NCBI GenBank assembly: GCA_015663855.1
Contig: DQRJ01000079.1
Location: forward strand, 1 to 15,910
Reading direction: 5' to 3'
DNA length: 15,910 nucleotides
Source: Flavobacteriales bacterium
GTDB taxonomy: Bacteria > Bacteroidota > Bacteroidia > Flavobacteriales_D > Sanyastnellaceae
The stretch's first letter is position 1. Each line of letters opens with the position of its first letter. Of this stretch, positions 8,274 to 15,855 are shown piece by piece. The position numbers and the translations under genes are program-made. Below the pieces are notes generated by a model. It did not search any database and was not told the DNA's origin. It saw only the letters and a list, made by a program, of their open reading frames with translations.

Positions 8274-8657
8274 TTAGAACGGAAGATCGTCGTCACTCGG
8301 AGAAGGAGCCGTTAACTCAACCTCTTTAACTTCAGCAAGCGGCTCTGAACTAACTGCATCAGGAGTACTCTTTTGTGGCTCTGACTGAGAAGCAACACCA
8401 CGCTCAATTCTCCATGCGTTAAGATCAACATAATAGTTGCCGTTGTATTCACGTCCTCGCACATCAAATTTAACAGTTACTTCATCGCCTTCTACAAGAC
8501 CATTCAACTGTTCAACACGCTCTTTAAGCGCACCAAATTTAATATCCTGTGGATACTGTTCGTTAGTAGTTACTACGAAATCGCGCTTATAAAAGCCGCT
8601 GGGGAAATCCTGTTGATCGAACAGAACTTTAATTTTACCTTTTACCTCAAATGACAT
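8274..8657 (-). CDS. DUF3127 protein, OB-fold-like, with SSB-like acidic tail
   Basis: The product is a 127-residue cytoplasmic protein typical of Bacteroidota. Residues ~1-85 match the DUF3127 pattern: a beta-rich start (FEVKGKIKVLFDQQ), F-V-V-T-T-N-E-Q-Y-P-Q, G-D-E-V-T-V-K-F and R-E-Y-N-G-N-Y-Y-V-D-L-N-A-W-R-I-E. This looks like an OB-fold. Residues ~86-121 are a flexible Ser/Pro/Glu-rich linker. The last six residues are DDDLPF, closely similar to the DDDIPF tip by which single-stranded DNA-binding proteins recruit repair and replication partners. A role in nucleic-acid binding is therefore a reasonable inference, but not shown. Start: ATG at 8657, which has a promoter-like element only 4 nt upstream. 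It lies 36 bp after the flavin reductase gene. Confidence 0.88.
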   Translation of the reverse strand: MSFEVKGKIKVLFDQQDFPSGFYKRDFVVTTNEQYPQDIKFGALKERVEQLNGLVEGDEVTVKFDVRGREYNGNYYVDLNAWRIERGVASQSEPQKSTPDAVSSEPLAEVKEVELTAPSPSDDDLPF

Positions 8658-8661
8658 ACCC

Positions 8662-8692
8662 TAAAGGTAATTTATTGTGGTGATAAAACAAT
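8662..8692 (-). promoter_or_regulatory. Candidate promoter (-33 ATTG, 19 nt, -7 TACCTTTA) for DUF3127
   Basis: Read on the minus strand, ATTG (8692-8689) is separated by exactly 19 nt from TACCTTTA (8669-8662), one base off the TAnnTTTG consensus. This is the normal spacing for the Bacteroidota primary sigma factor. It lies 4 nt from the ATG, so the transcript would be leaderless or nearly so. Confidence 0.4.
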
Positions 8693-8693
8693 G

Positions 8694-9596
8694 CTAACCG
8701 AGGTTAAAACTTAGAAGGGTTTTCCACGCTTCATCAACATTTCCATTGTCAAGAAGTTTGGCAGCATATTTATGCAGTGTTTGTTCCAAAACCGCTCCGT
8801 CATCTGCATAATCGAGGAAATATTCCGACAACTCCATCAATTTATATTCGTTTACATCTGTTTCATCAGGAAAAGACTCAACATTTGCCAGCATAGCCAA
8901 GTGGCGACCCGTTAAAATATTGCTTAAACGAACATCTTCGGGCAGTTTATCAACTCCAATACCGAGGGTAGCTAACGGTTTAGGAATTTCAAACAAAGCA
9001 TCACTATTTGCTCTTACGTAGTATGAGCCTCCACATCGACCTACTAGATCGAGCTTTTTCGCGTCTGGCAAACCATCCGAATTTAGCACATCCTCTCTAA
9101 AATGAAACTTCATGATTTCACAAACCACTAAATTTCCAGCTCCAGGATTATCTCCGAACGAATCAACTCTAAGCACCTTGCACTCTAAAGATACAGGCGA
9201 TTCTAGAACGCGGGGTGGGGTTATCGTGTCCGATGCAACCTCAGTAAGTCCTGCCTTTTCAAATTCATTTACGCCAGCAGGATAATCCGTGCTTGCAAGA
9301 GAACAAGCATGTACTAAATCATAATCGACCATATTCACAACCACCTCAGGAACAGCAAGTACGTTATCTAAAGTATGCTTCGTTGAGTTGTCTTTCCCAC
9401 GTCTAGCCGGAGAAAAGATCAATATTGGGGGGTTTGCAGAAAACACGTTGAAATAACTAAACGGAGCCAGGTTTACATTTCCTTCTACGTCAACTGTACT
9501 TGCAAAAGCAATAGGTCTTGGTGCAACCGCACCAAGTAAAAACGCATGTAATTTGTGTGGGTCTAAATCCGATGGAGAGAATGACAAATGAGACAT
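8694..9596 (-). CDS. Flavin reductase-like protein (FMN-binding split barrel)
   Basis: The product is a 300-residue cytoplasmic protein. Residues ~15-180 match the flavin reductase-like domain, a split-barrel FMN-binding fold. Characteristic stretches are G-A-V-A-P-R-P-I-A-F-A-S-T (near residue 22), N-L-A-P-F-S-Y-F-N-V-F-S (about 42-53) and N-P-P-I-L-I-F-S. The second part carries the family's G-R-x-G-G-x-x-Y. The last ~100 residues are helical and less conserved. The family includes NAD(P)H:flavin oxidoreductases and other FMN enzymes, and the precise reaction cannot be fixed here. Its ATG directly follows the purE stop (TAAATG), indicating translational coupling and one operon. The redox neighbours EtfAB lie further upstream in the same cluster, which may be coincidence. 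Confidence 0.9.
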   Translation of the reverse strand: MSHLSFSPSDLDPHKLHAFLLGAVAPRPIAFASTVDVEGNVNLAPFSYFNVFSANPPILIFSPARRGKDNSTKHTLDNVLAVPEVVVNMVDYDLVHACSLASTDYPAGVNEFEKAGLTEVASDTITPPRVLESPVSLECKVLRVDSFGDNPGAGNLVVCEIMKFHFREDVLNSDGLPDAKKLDLVGRCGGSYYVRANSDALFEIPKPLATLGIGVDKLPEDVRLSNILTGRHLAMLANVESFPDETDVNEYKLMELSEYFLDYADDGAVLEQTLHKYAAKLLDNGNVDEAWKTLLSFNLG

Positions 9597-10094
9597 TTAT
9601 GAGGGCTTGTGATTCTCAACGGTAGACTTTGCATTTACGACCTTATTCTTCATCTCTTCTTTGAATGACTGAATTCTATCAAGAAGTTGGGTGTCTGAGG
9701 TAGCCAAGATTTGGGCTGCAAGAATACCCGCGTTACGAGCGCCGTCAAGAGCAACAGTGGCAACAGGAACTCCGGCAGGCATTTGGAGAATACTCAAAAC
9801 TGAATCCCAACCATCTATTGAATTACTACTTTTCACAGGAACTCCAATCACCGGTAGAGGAGTATAAGCAGCTGTCATACCAGGTAGGTGAGCCGCTCCG
9901 CCTGCTCCAGCAATAATCACGGACAATCCTCTGCTTATGGCAGAAGTTGCATACTGAGCCATACTGTCGGGTGTTCTGTGAGCACTAATTACCGTTGCCT
10001 CATAACTAACTCCTAGCTCGTCTAGAACGCGCATCGCCTCTTCCATTACTGGAAGATCTGAAGTGCTTCCCATTATGATTCCTACTTTGTTCAT
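9597..10094 (-). CDS. purE: N5-carboxyaminoimidazole ribonucleotide mutase PurE
   Basis: PurE converts N5-CAIR to CAIR in de novo purine synthesis. The 165 residues are the usual length of the bacterial class I enzyme, which works as an octamer. The substrate loop M-G-S-T-S-D (residues 8-13) includes the Ser and Asp that hold the ribonucleotide phosphate. S-A-H-R-T-P contains the catalytic His39. The second loop, G-A-G-G-A-A-H-L-P-G-M, and the C-terminal M-P-A-G-V-P-V-A-T-V are also intact. The presence of class I motifs implies that a PurK partner is encoded elsewhere; it is not in this window. The gene starts 8 bp after the bifunctional nuclease stop and abuts the flavin reductase start, so all three are likely one transcript. 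Confidence 0.97.
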   Translation of the reverse strand: MNKVGIIMGSTSDLPVMEEAMRVLDELGVSYEATVISAHRTPDSMAQYATSAISRGLSVIIAGAGGAAHLPGMTAAYTPLPVIGVPVKSSNSIDGWDSVLSILQMPAGVPVATVALDGARNAGILAAQILATSDTQLLDRIQSFKEEMKNKVVNAKSTVENHKPS

Positions 10095-10102
10095 CTTATC
10101 CT

Positions 10103-10741
10103 CTATTTTTTAGATTCAATCTTTTCGATTGATTTCTGAATTTGAGCTGCTGATTCGTAATCTTCGTTCTCAATAGCTATTTCTAGCTTTTTCCGTAAAT
10201 CTACCAAATCCTTTTCGTTGTTTTCTTCGCTTTTTTCGAAATCACCCATGTCAGACTCGAATACTATTTCGCCGCCCTCATCGAAATCATCGTCATTGTC
10301 GAAATCAGATTCAACTTCTTCATTTGCCGCATCCCCAGGAGAAATCCCCATAGAGTCTAAAATGGCCTCAGCGCATCGAATCGGAGCTCTAAATCTGAGA
10401 GCGATTGCAACTGCGTCTGAAGATCTGGCATCTATTTCAATAGTTTTTGAACCGTCAGTAATAATCAACTTGGAAAAGAAAACTCCTTCCTCATACTTAT
10501 AAATAAACACTTCTTCAACTGACAAACCGAAAGTAGTGAGAGATGTCTTAAACAAATCATGAGTCAAAGGCCTTGACGGCTTCATATTCTCGAGCTCGAT
10601 TGCTATTGCCTGAGCTACAGATGGGCCGATAATAATAGGTAATCTCCTATTACCGTTCTTTTCTACTAAAACCATAGCATAAGCCCCAGAACTAGTACCA
10701 CTATGGGATACGTCTAATATTTCTAGGTCTATCTTCTTCAT
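10103..10741 (-). CDS. Bifunctional nuclease-domain protein with UVR motif
   Basis: The product is a 212-residue cytoplasmic protein. Residues ~1-135 are a bifunctional nuclease (DUF151) domain, with P-I-I-I-G-P (35-40), A-I-A-I-E-L and the core D-A-R-S-S-D-A-V-A-I-A-L-R (105-117). Residues ~140-178 are a strongly acidic linker. Residues ~179-209 resemble the UVR (UvrB/UvrC-interaction) motif, with L-R-K-K-L-E-x-A-I-x-x-E-D-Y-E-x-A-A. This domain order is common in Bacteroidota. DUF151 proteins were described as nucleases acting on RNA and DNA in plants, but the activity of bacterial members is poorly established. ATG start; 12 bp after etfA and 8 bp before purE, within the same operon. A link to nucleotide excision repair is suggested only by the UVR tail. 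Confidence 0.93.
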   Translation of the reverse strand: MKKIDLEILDVSHSGTSSGAYAMVLVEKNGNRRLPIIIGPSVAQAIAIELENMKPSRPLTHDLFKTSLTTFGLSVEEVFIYKYEEGVFFSKLIITDGSKTIEIDARSSDAVAIALRFRAPIRCAEAILDSMGISPGDAANEEVESDFDNDDDFDEGGEIVFESDMGDFEKSEENNEKDLVDLRKKLEIAIENEDYESAAQIQKSIEKIESKK

Positions 10742-10753
10742 GTATCTATATTT

Positions 10754-11689
10754 CTATAGAGCTTTAATAGCTTCTGTCAATTTAGGAAGAACTTCGAATA
10801 CATCACCCACGATTCCATAATCCGCAGCTTTAAAGAACGGAGCTTCTGGATCGGTGTTGATGACTACTATAACCTTGCTTTGGTTTACGCCTGCAAGGTG
10901 TTGTATCGCACCTGAAATTCCACAAGCAATGTATAAATCTGGGCGAATGGTAATACCGGTTTGGCCTACATGCTCATGATGAGGACGCCAACCCATATCT
11001 CCAACGGGGCGACTACAAGCAGTGGTTGCACCTAATGCCGTAGCAAGATCCTCAACAATACCCCAATTCTCAGGCCCTTTCAGACCTCTTCCAGCAGAAA
11101 CAACTCTCACCGCCTCAGGCAATGGAACAGAACCATCATTGCTCGTCGGAGTGAATGAATTCAATGTCACTTTCGAATCTCCCACCTCTGCAGAAAATGC
11201 TTCAACACTCGCATCAGCAGCACCTTGATCCTTTATTCCAAACGAATTAGGTGTAATCGTCACAACGCTCACTTCAGCGTTTACATCAACAACTGCAGTA
11301 GCTTTACCACTGAATACGTTACGAGTAAACGACTTTCCTCCGCTTACTGACGTTACTCCAGGTACATAACCAGCATTCATTGAAATCGCTACTCTAGGAG
11401 CAGCAGCTTTGCCTTCGTTATTTCCTGAAAACACTATTGTATGAGCTCCTTCAGTTGTAGCTGCAGAAGTAACCAACTTAGATATTTGGCTATTGTCATT
11501 GATATCTGTTGCATAGTGCAGAACGCGAGATACACCGGTTGAACCGATTCCACCGTCACCACTTAAATCACCTGAAACTAGAGCAACTACATCACTACCA
11601 GAACTGATAGCGTTTGCATATGATGCTACTTCAAGTCCCGCATTAGTAGCGCGACCATCATGTGTGGGGATATATACTAATACTGACAT
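10754..11689 (-). CDS. etfA: Electron transfer flavoprotein alpha subunit
   Basis: EtfA is the FAD-binding subunit of the ETF heterodimer, which takes electrons from acyl-CoA and other flavin dehydrogenases and passes them to the membrane via ETF-quinone oxidoreductase. Start: ATG at 11689 (MSVLVYIPTHDG), 1 nt after the etfB stop, is preferred over a GTG at 11713 that would overlap etfB. This gives 311 residues, normal for EtfA. The N-terminal Rossmann-like part spans ~1-180. The C-terminal FAD domain has S-A-G-R-G-L-K-G-P-E-N-W, S-R-P-V-G-D, the H-V-G-Q-T-G loop and the signature L-Y-I-A-C-G-I-S-G-A-I-Q-H, followed by V-I-N-T-D-P-E-A-P. The signature's usual V-A-I-N reads V-V-I-N, a mild change. 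Co-translated with etfB. Confidence 0.97.
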   Translation of the reverse strand: MSVLVYIPTHDGRATNAGLEVASYANAISSGSDVVALVSGDLSGDGGIGSTGVSRVLHYATDINDNSQISKLVTSAATTEGAHTIVFSGNNEGKAAAPRVAISMNAGYVPGVTSVSGGKSFTRNVFSGKATAVVDVNAEVSVVTITPNSFGIKDQGAADASVEAFSAEVGDSKVTLNSFTPTSNDGSVPLPEAVRVVSAGRGLKGPENWGIVEDLATALGATTACSRPVGDMGWRPHHEHVGQTGITIRPDLYIACGISGAIQHLAGVNQSKVIVVINTDPEAPFFKAADYGIVGDVFEVLPKLTEAIKAL

Positions 11690-11690
11690 A

Positions 11691-12431
11691 TTAAATGATT
11701 TTTGCTTCTTCACGTAAAAGACGAACTAACTCAGCTGCATTATCAGCATCAACTAAAACACAATCTCCTTTAACAGGAGGTAACTTAAACTCATTTACTT
11801 CAGACATCTTAGAAACATCAGAAGCATCAACTACGATTAAAGGCTTACTACGAGCAGACATAATACCTCTCATATTCGGAATTCTCTGCTCAGACATTCC
11901 TTTTGTTGCACTTAGAACAAAAGGACCATTAACTGTTACGTTATTAGTACCGCCAGAAACTTCCGCTACAAGTGTAGATTCAGACCCGGAAACCTCAATA
12001 GATGTCGCAATAGCAACGTATGGAAGCCCCATACACTCTGCGATCATCGCCGGAACGGCACAAGAATTATGATCTATCGTTTCTTTTCCGCAAAAAATGA
12101 TATCAAAACCTTCATTTTTCGAATAATTCGCAATCAAACTAGCAACTTGAACAGAATCTGTTGGTATCGCATCAATTCTAACCGCATCAGTAGCGCCAAT
12201 GGCTAAAGCTTTACGAATAATAGGGTCACAAGTAGCATCTCCAACTGTTACAGTAGTCACAGAACCACCGTTTGCTTCTACTAATTCGATTGCTCGAACT
12301 AAAGCGTACCACTCATCGTAAGGGTTAATAATAAACTGAACCCCACTTTCATCAAAGCGCTTCCCCCCGTCAGTAAAGGAAATACGACTGGTCGTATCTG
12401 GAGCTTTACTTACACAAACAAGTAATTTCAT
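11691..12431 (-). CDS. etfB: Electron transfer flavoprotein beta subunit
   Basis: EtfB is the partner of EtfA; it usually binds AMP structurally and makes most of the contact with partner dehydrogenases. The start chosen is ATG at 12431 (MKLLVCVSKAPDTTSRISF), giving 246 residues. A frame extending to 12515 would add 28 unconserved residues that cross the promoter and hairpin. Visible family features are N-P-Y-D-E-W-Y-A-L near residue 37, A-L-A-I-G-A-T-D-A-V-R, and I-I-F-C-G-K-E-T-I-D. Near the end is the recognition-loop region Q-R-I-P-N-M-R-G-I-M-S-A-R-S-K-P. It is the first gene of the minus-strand cluster and is divergent from pdhB. A -7 promoter element lies 40 nt upstream, with a hairpin in the leader. 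Confidence 0.97.
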   Translation of the reverse strand: MKLLVCVSKAPDTTSRISFTDGGKRFDESGVQFIINPYDEWYALVRAIELVEANGGSVTTVTVGDATCDPIIRKALAIGATDAVRIDAIPTDSVQVASLIANYSKNEGFDIIFCGKETIDHNSCAVPAMIAECMGLPYVAIATSIEVSGSESTLVAEVSGGTNNVTVNGPFVLSATKGMSEQRIPNMRGIMSARSKPLIVVDASDVSKMSEVNEFKLPPVKGDCVLVDADNAAELVRLLREEAKII

Positions 12432-12448
12432 TCTATAGAATAAATAGT

Positions 12449-12466
12449 CCGAGATGTATTTCTCGG
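12449..12466. promoter_or_regulatory. Perfect dyad CCGAGA-N6-TCTCGG in the etfB leader
   Basis: A 6-bp perfect inverted repeat with a 6-nt spacer begins 6 nt downstream of the etfB -7 element, about where transcription should start. It could be an operator for a dimeric repressor or a 5' stem-loop that stabilises the etfBA messenger. Confidence 0.5.
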
Positions 12467-12471
12467 TTATG

Positions 12472-12479
12472 CAAATGTA
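12472..12479 (-). promoter_or_regulatory. Bacteroidota -7 element (TACATTTG) of the etfB operon
   Basis: An exact TAnnTTTG match on the minus strand, 40 nt upstream of the etfB ATG. No good TTG/TTTG is found at the expected -33 position. It faces the pdhB element 37 bp away, so the two promoters' upstream regions overlap. Confidence 0.6.
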
Positions 12480-12516
12480 AGAATTCAAGCGTGTGATAAT
12501 GCTATCAATAATCACT

Positions 12517-12524
12517 TACCTTTG
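12517..12524 (+). promoter_or_regulatory. Bacteroidota -7 element (TACCTTTG) of pdhB
   Basis: An exact TAnnTTTG match 24 nt upstream of the pdhB ATG at 12549. It implies a leader of about 20 nt and argues against the in-frame TTG at 12522, which would lie inside the promoter. The -33 element is weak (GTGTG). Confidence 0.6.
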
Positions 12525-12548
12525 CCGACCGAATTAAGCGTTAATACC

Positions 12549-13529
12549 ATGCGTGAAATTACATATAGAGAGGCTGTCGCTGAAGCGATGAGCGAAGAGA
12601 TGCGCCGAGACGAGCGTGTGTTTTTGTTGGGCGAAGAAGTTGCCGAATATAACGGTGCTTACAAAACGTCTAAAGGAATGTTAGAGGAGTTTGGCCCGAG
12701 GAGAGTTATTGACACACCTATCGCAGAGCTTGGTTTTACTAGCATTGCAGTCGGAGCAGCTATGAATGGCTTGCGTCCCATAGTTGAATATATGACATGG
12801 AACTTTGCTGTTTTGGCATCAGATCAAATCATAAATCACGCCGCAAAAATGCTTCAAATGAGTGGTGGTCAATTCACAACTCCCATAGTTTTTAGAGGCC
12901 CTAACGGCCCGGCGGGTCAACTCGCTGCTACTCACAGCCAAAGCTATGAATCGATGTATTCTGCGATTCCTGGGCTTAAAGTTGTGACTCCGTTCACGCC
13001 TTATGAAGCAAAAGGGCTGCTAAAATCGGCAATTCGTGACAACGATCCTGTATTAATTATGGAATCGGAAAAAATGTATGGCGATAAGGGAATGATTCCT
13101 GATGGTGAATTCCTTGTTCCTATCGGAAAGGCAAACGTTAGGCAGAAAGGCTCTGACGTTACGATTGTTTCATTCGGAAAGATTTTAAAAACGGTCCACG
13201 CTGCAGCTGACGAACTAGCGAAAGAAGGAATCGAAGTTGAAATCATCGACCTCGTGACAATTAGACCTCTTGACCTAAATACGATTATAGAATCTATTAA
13301 AAAGACGAATCGTCTCGTTATCGTTGAGGAAAGCTTCCCCGTAAGCTCAGTTTCATCTGAAGTAGCGTACCGAGTTCAACGCAACGCTTTCGATTACCTA
13401 GACGCACCTATTATAAGGCTATGTCAATCCGACACACCTTTTGCATTCGCTACAACTCTCATTGACGAAGCAACTCCACAGATTAAAGAAATCGTGGAAG
13501 CAGTAAAAACCGTCACCTACATTAAATAA
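12549..13529 (+). CDS. pdhB: Pyruvate dehydrogenase E1 component beta subunit
   Basis: This is the beta chain of the alpha2beta2 thiamine-diphosphate E1 that decarboxylates pyruvate and feeds the acetyl group to E2 lipoate, making acetyl-CoA. Start ATG at 12549 (MREITYREAVAEAMSEEM) gives 326 residues, the family length. Glu60 in D-T-P-I-A-E-L-G-F is the glutamate that activates the thiamine ring. Other conserved blocks are G-E-E-V-A-E-Y-N-G-A-Y (28-38), P-I-V-E-Y-M-T-W-N-F (77-86), G-G-Q-F-T-T-P-I-V-F-R-G-P-N-G and H-S-Q-S-Y-E. The transketolase C-terminal domain begins around residue 185 (D-V-T-I-V-S-F-G). The alpha subunit and E2/E3 are not in the window, so the complex is encoded in pieces, as in many flavobacteria. 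A branched-chain E1 beta is possible but the motifs fit PDH better. Confidence 0.96.
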   Translation: MREITYREAVAEAMSEEMRRDERVFLLGEEVAEYNGAYKTSKGMLEEFGPRRVIDTPIAELGFTSIAVGAAMNGLRPIVEYMTWNFAVLASDQIINHAAKMLQMSGGQFTTPIVFRGPNGPAGQLAATHSQSYESMYSAIPGLKVVTPFTPYEAKGLLKSAIRDNDPVLIMESEKMYGDKGMIPDGEFLVPIGKANVRQKGSDVTIVSFGKILKTVHAAADELAKEGIEVEIIDLVTIRPLDLNTIIESIKKTNRLVIVEESFPVSSVSSEVAYRVQRNAFDYLDAPIIRLCQSDTPFAFATTLIDEATPQIKEIVEAVKTVTYIK

Positions 13530-13540
13530 GTAAATAATAC

Positions 13541-13561
13541 GTCGGCATTAATTCTGCCGAC
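13541..13561. terminator. Strong 7-bp hairpin between pdhB and hppA
   Basis: GTCGGCA (13541-13547) and TGCCGAC (13555-13561) pair perfectly around a 7-nt AT-rich loop. It lies 11 nt after the pdhB stop and 20 nt before the hppA ATG. No T tract follows, so it may be a weak terminator, a 3'-end stabiliser for pdhB or part of the hppA leader. No TAnnTTTG promoter is seen in this 52-bp gap. Confidence 0.45.
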
Positions 13562-13581
13562 ACAGATAATAATAATACAAT

Positions 13582-15855
13582 ATGGATTTTTTGATTAACA
13601 ACCTTCTTTATTTTGTTCCAGCAATCGCTGTTCTAGGTCTGATTTATATGGCTATCCAAGGAGCTTGGGTTCGCAAACAACCTAAGGGAAACGAACGTAT
13701 GACTGAAATCGCTACTTATATTCATGAGGGCGCATTAGCTTTTCTGAATGCTGAGTACCGAATGCTTGCTGTATTCGTAGTAATCGCTGGGGCTGCACTG
13801 GGAGTAATCTCTTACTTGGTACCTGCAACACATTGGTTTATAGTAGTCGCATTTGTAATCGGTGCCGTTTTCTCTGCTGTTGCAGGAAACATCGGAATGC
13901 GAATTGCTACTCAAGCTAACGTCCGTACTGCTGAAGCTGCTAAGACTAGTCTTTCAAAAGCTCTTAAAGTTAGCTTTACTGGCGGTACAGTAATGGGACT
14001 TGGCGTTGCTGGTCTTGCTGTTTTCGGATTAAGTGTGATTTTCATAATCCTGATGAAAACTTCAATTCTAGGCTTAGGCGATGGTGTTGACGCTACAAAC
14101 GTCCACGATATGCTTATAGTACTTGAGGCATTAGCCGGCTTCTCACTCGGAGCTGAGTCAATTGCACTCTTCGCTCGTGTGGGTGGAGGAATTTACACTA
14201 AAGCTGCTGACGTAGGAGCTGACCTTGTAGGTAAAATTGAGGCTGGCATTCCTGAGGATGATCCTCGTAACCCTGCTACAATTGCTGACAATGTAGGTGA
14301 TAACGTGGGGGACGTAGCTGGTATGGGAGCTGATTTATTCGGTTCTTACGTAGCTACTGTACTTGCTGCTATGGTACTCGGAGTTTACGTTGTACGTGAT
14401 ATGGGTGCTGATTACTCGGACAATTTCGGAGGTCTAGCTACACTATTACTTCCACTAGTTATTTCTGCATCGGGAATTATTTTCTCTATTCTTGCCACTT
14501 ACTTTATTAAAGTAAAAGATAGTGGAAAAGAGCCTGAGGTACAGGCTGCTTTAAATAAAGGAAACTGGGGATCTATCATTATGACAGCTATCGCTTGTTA
14601 CTTCCTCATCGACTGGATGCTTCCTTCACAGTTAAACATGGAATTCTTCCATGATGCTGCTAAATCTGCAACTTCATTCTCGTCAATGAACGTGTTTTAC
14701 TCTGTACTTGTTGGCCTAGGAGTTGGTGGTGGAATTAGCTGGATGACGGAGTACTACACAGGACTAGGTAAGAAACCTGTAATGGATATCGTTCGCAACT
14801 CTAACACTGGAGCTGGAACGAACATAATAGCTGGACTTTCTACTGGAATGATGTCTACTTTCGGACCTATTCTTCTATTCGCTGCAGCAATCTACCTATC
14901 ATATGGGTTCGCTGGTTTCTACGGAGTTGCTATCGCAGCTTGCGCAATGATGGCAACAACTGCTATGCAGCTTGCTATTGACGCTTTCGGACCTATTGCT
15001 GACAACGCTGGTGGTATCGCTGAAATGTGTGAGCTTCCTGAAGAAGTACGTACTCGTACTGACATCTTAGACTCTGTAGGAAATACTACAGCTGCTATCG
15101 GAAAAGGATTCGCTATTGCTTCTGCTGCTTTAACAGCTTTAGCTTTATTCGCTGCTTTCGTTACAATGACAGGTATCGATGGAATTAACATCTTTAAAGC
15201 TGACGTATTAGCTATGCTATTCGTTGGAGCTATGATTCCAGTTGTATTCTCTGCTCTTGCAATGAGTTCCGTTGGTAAAGCTGCTATGGAAATGGTTAAA
15301 GAGGTGCGTCGTCAATTCAAGGAGATTCCTGGAATTATGGAGGGAACTGGTAAGCCAGAGTACAGCAAGTGTGTGGACATTAGCACAAAGGCTGCTCTTC
15401 GCGAGATGATACTTCCTGGAGCTTTAACTATTGTGACTCCTATTCTAGTTGGTTTCACTATGGGTGCTGAGCCGTTAGGGTCTTACATGGCTGGTGTTAC
15501 AGTGAGTGGTGTGCTTTGGGCTATATTCCAAAACAACGCCGGTGGCGCATGGGATAACGCTAAGAAAAGTTTTGAGGCGGGTGTAGAGATTGATGGCGAA
15601 ATGACATACAAAGGTTCAGAAGCTCACAAAGCGGCTGTAACTGGAGATACTGTAGGTGACCCATTCAAGGACACTTCAGGTCCTTCGATGAACATCTTGA
15701 TTAAACTTACTTGTTTAATCGGACTTGTTATTGCACCTTTGCTTTCAGGAGGAGTGGGAAATGGTCATGCTGACCTTAATAACGATACAGTAAACGCAGC
15801 TAACACGGAAATCGTAATGACTGCTATTGAATCAAACGAAACAAACCGGAAATAA
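13582..15855 (+). CDS. hppA: K+-dependent membrane pyrophosphatase, probably H+-pumping
   Basis: This inner-membrane enzyme couples pyrophosphate hydrolysis to ion export. The 757 residues would form about 16 membrane helices. The PPi/Mg site is intact: D-V-G-A-D (210-214), E-D-D-P-R-N-P, D-N-V-G-D-N-V-G-D (~236-244) and, at the C-terminus, N-N-A-G-G-A-W-D-N-A-K-K (651-662). G-N-T-T-A-A-I-G-K-G has Ala504 and Gly507 where K+-independent enzymes have Lys and Thr, so K+ dependence is expected. In helix 6 the motif D251-L-F-G-S-Y-V-A lacks the gate glutamate at both usual positions (Gly254, Ala258). Instead helix 5 has Glu192 in G-A-E-S-I-A-L-F where most families have Ser. From memory this helix-5 relocation is known in flavobacterial H+-pumping enzymes, so H+ transport is inferred. 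Starts 52 bp after pdhB; its stop overlaps the next ATG. Confidence 0.96.
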   Translation: MDFLINNLLYFVPAIAVLGLIYMAIQGAWVRKQPKGNERMTEIATYIHEGALAFLNAEYRMLAVFVVIAGAALGVISYLVPATHWFIVVAFVIGAVFSAVAGNIGMRIATQANVRTAEAAKTSLSKALKVSFTGGTVMGLGVAGLAVFGLSVIFIILMKTSILGLGDGVDATNVHDMLIVLEALAGFSLGAESIALFARVGGGIYTKAADVGADLVGKIEAGIPEDDPRNPATIADNVGDNVGDVAGMGADLFGSYVATVLAAMVLGVYVVRDMGADYSDNFGGLATLLLPLVISASGIIFSILATYFIKVKDSGKEPEVQAALNKGNWGSIIMTAIACYFLIDWMLPSQLNMEFFHDAAKSATSFSSMNVFYSVLVGLGVGGGISWMTEYYTGLGKKPVMDIVRNSNTGAGTNIIAGLSTGMMSTFGPILLFAAAIYLSYGFAGFYGVAIAACAMMATTAMQLAIDAFGPIADNAGGIAEMCELPEEVRTRTDILDSVGNTTAAIGKGFAIASAALTALALFAAFVTMTGIDGINIFKADVLAMLFVGAMIPVVFSALAMSSVGKAAMEMVKEVRRQFKEIPGIMEGTGKPEYSKCVDISTKAALREMILPGALTIVTPILVGFTMGAEPLGSYMAGVTVSGVLWAIFQNNAGGAWDNAKKSFEAGVEIDGEMTYKGSEAHKAAVTGDTVGDPFKDTSGPSMNILIKLTCLIGLVIAPLLSGGVGNGHADLNNDTVNAANTEIVMTAIESNETNRK

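Noticed and set aside
11690..11713. GTG start for etfA overlapping etfB
   Set aside because: The added residues are not typical of EtfA, and an ATG 1 nt after the etfB stop gives the normal N-terminus.
9597..12431. Cluster of ETF, nuclease-domain, PurE and flavin reductase genes as a new functional system
   Set aside because: The members are ordinary core genes that are packed closely; nothing beyond proximity links their functions.
12432..12515. 28-residue N-terminal extension of EtfB
   Set aside because: It would translate through the -7 element and hairpin; family proteins start with the MKLLVCVSK-like strand.
12522..12548. TTG start for pdhB
   Set aside because: It lies inside the predicted promoter, and the ATG at 12549 matches the family N-terminus.
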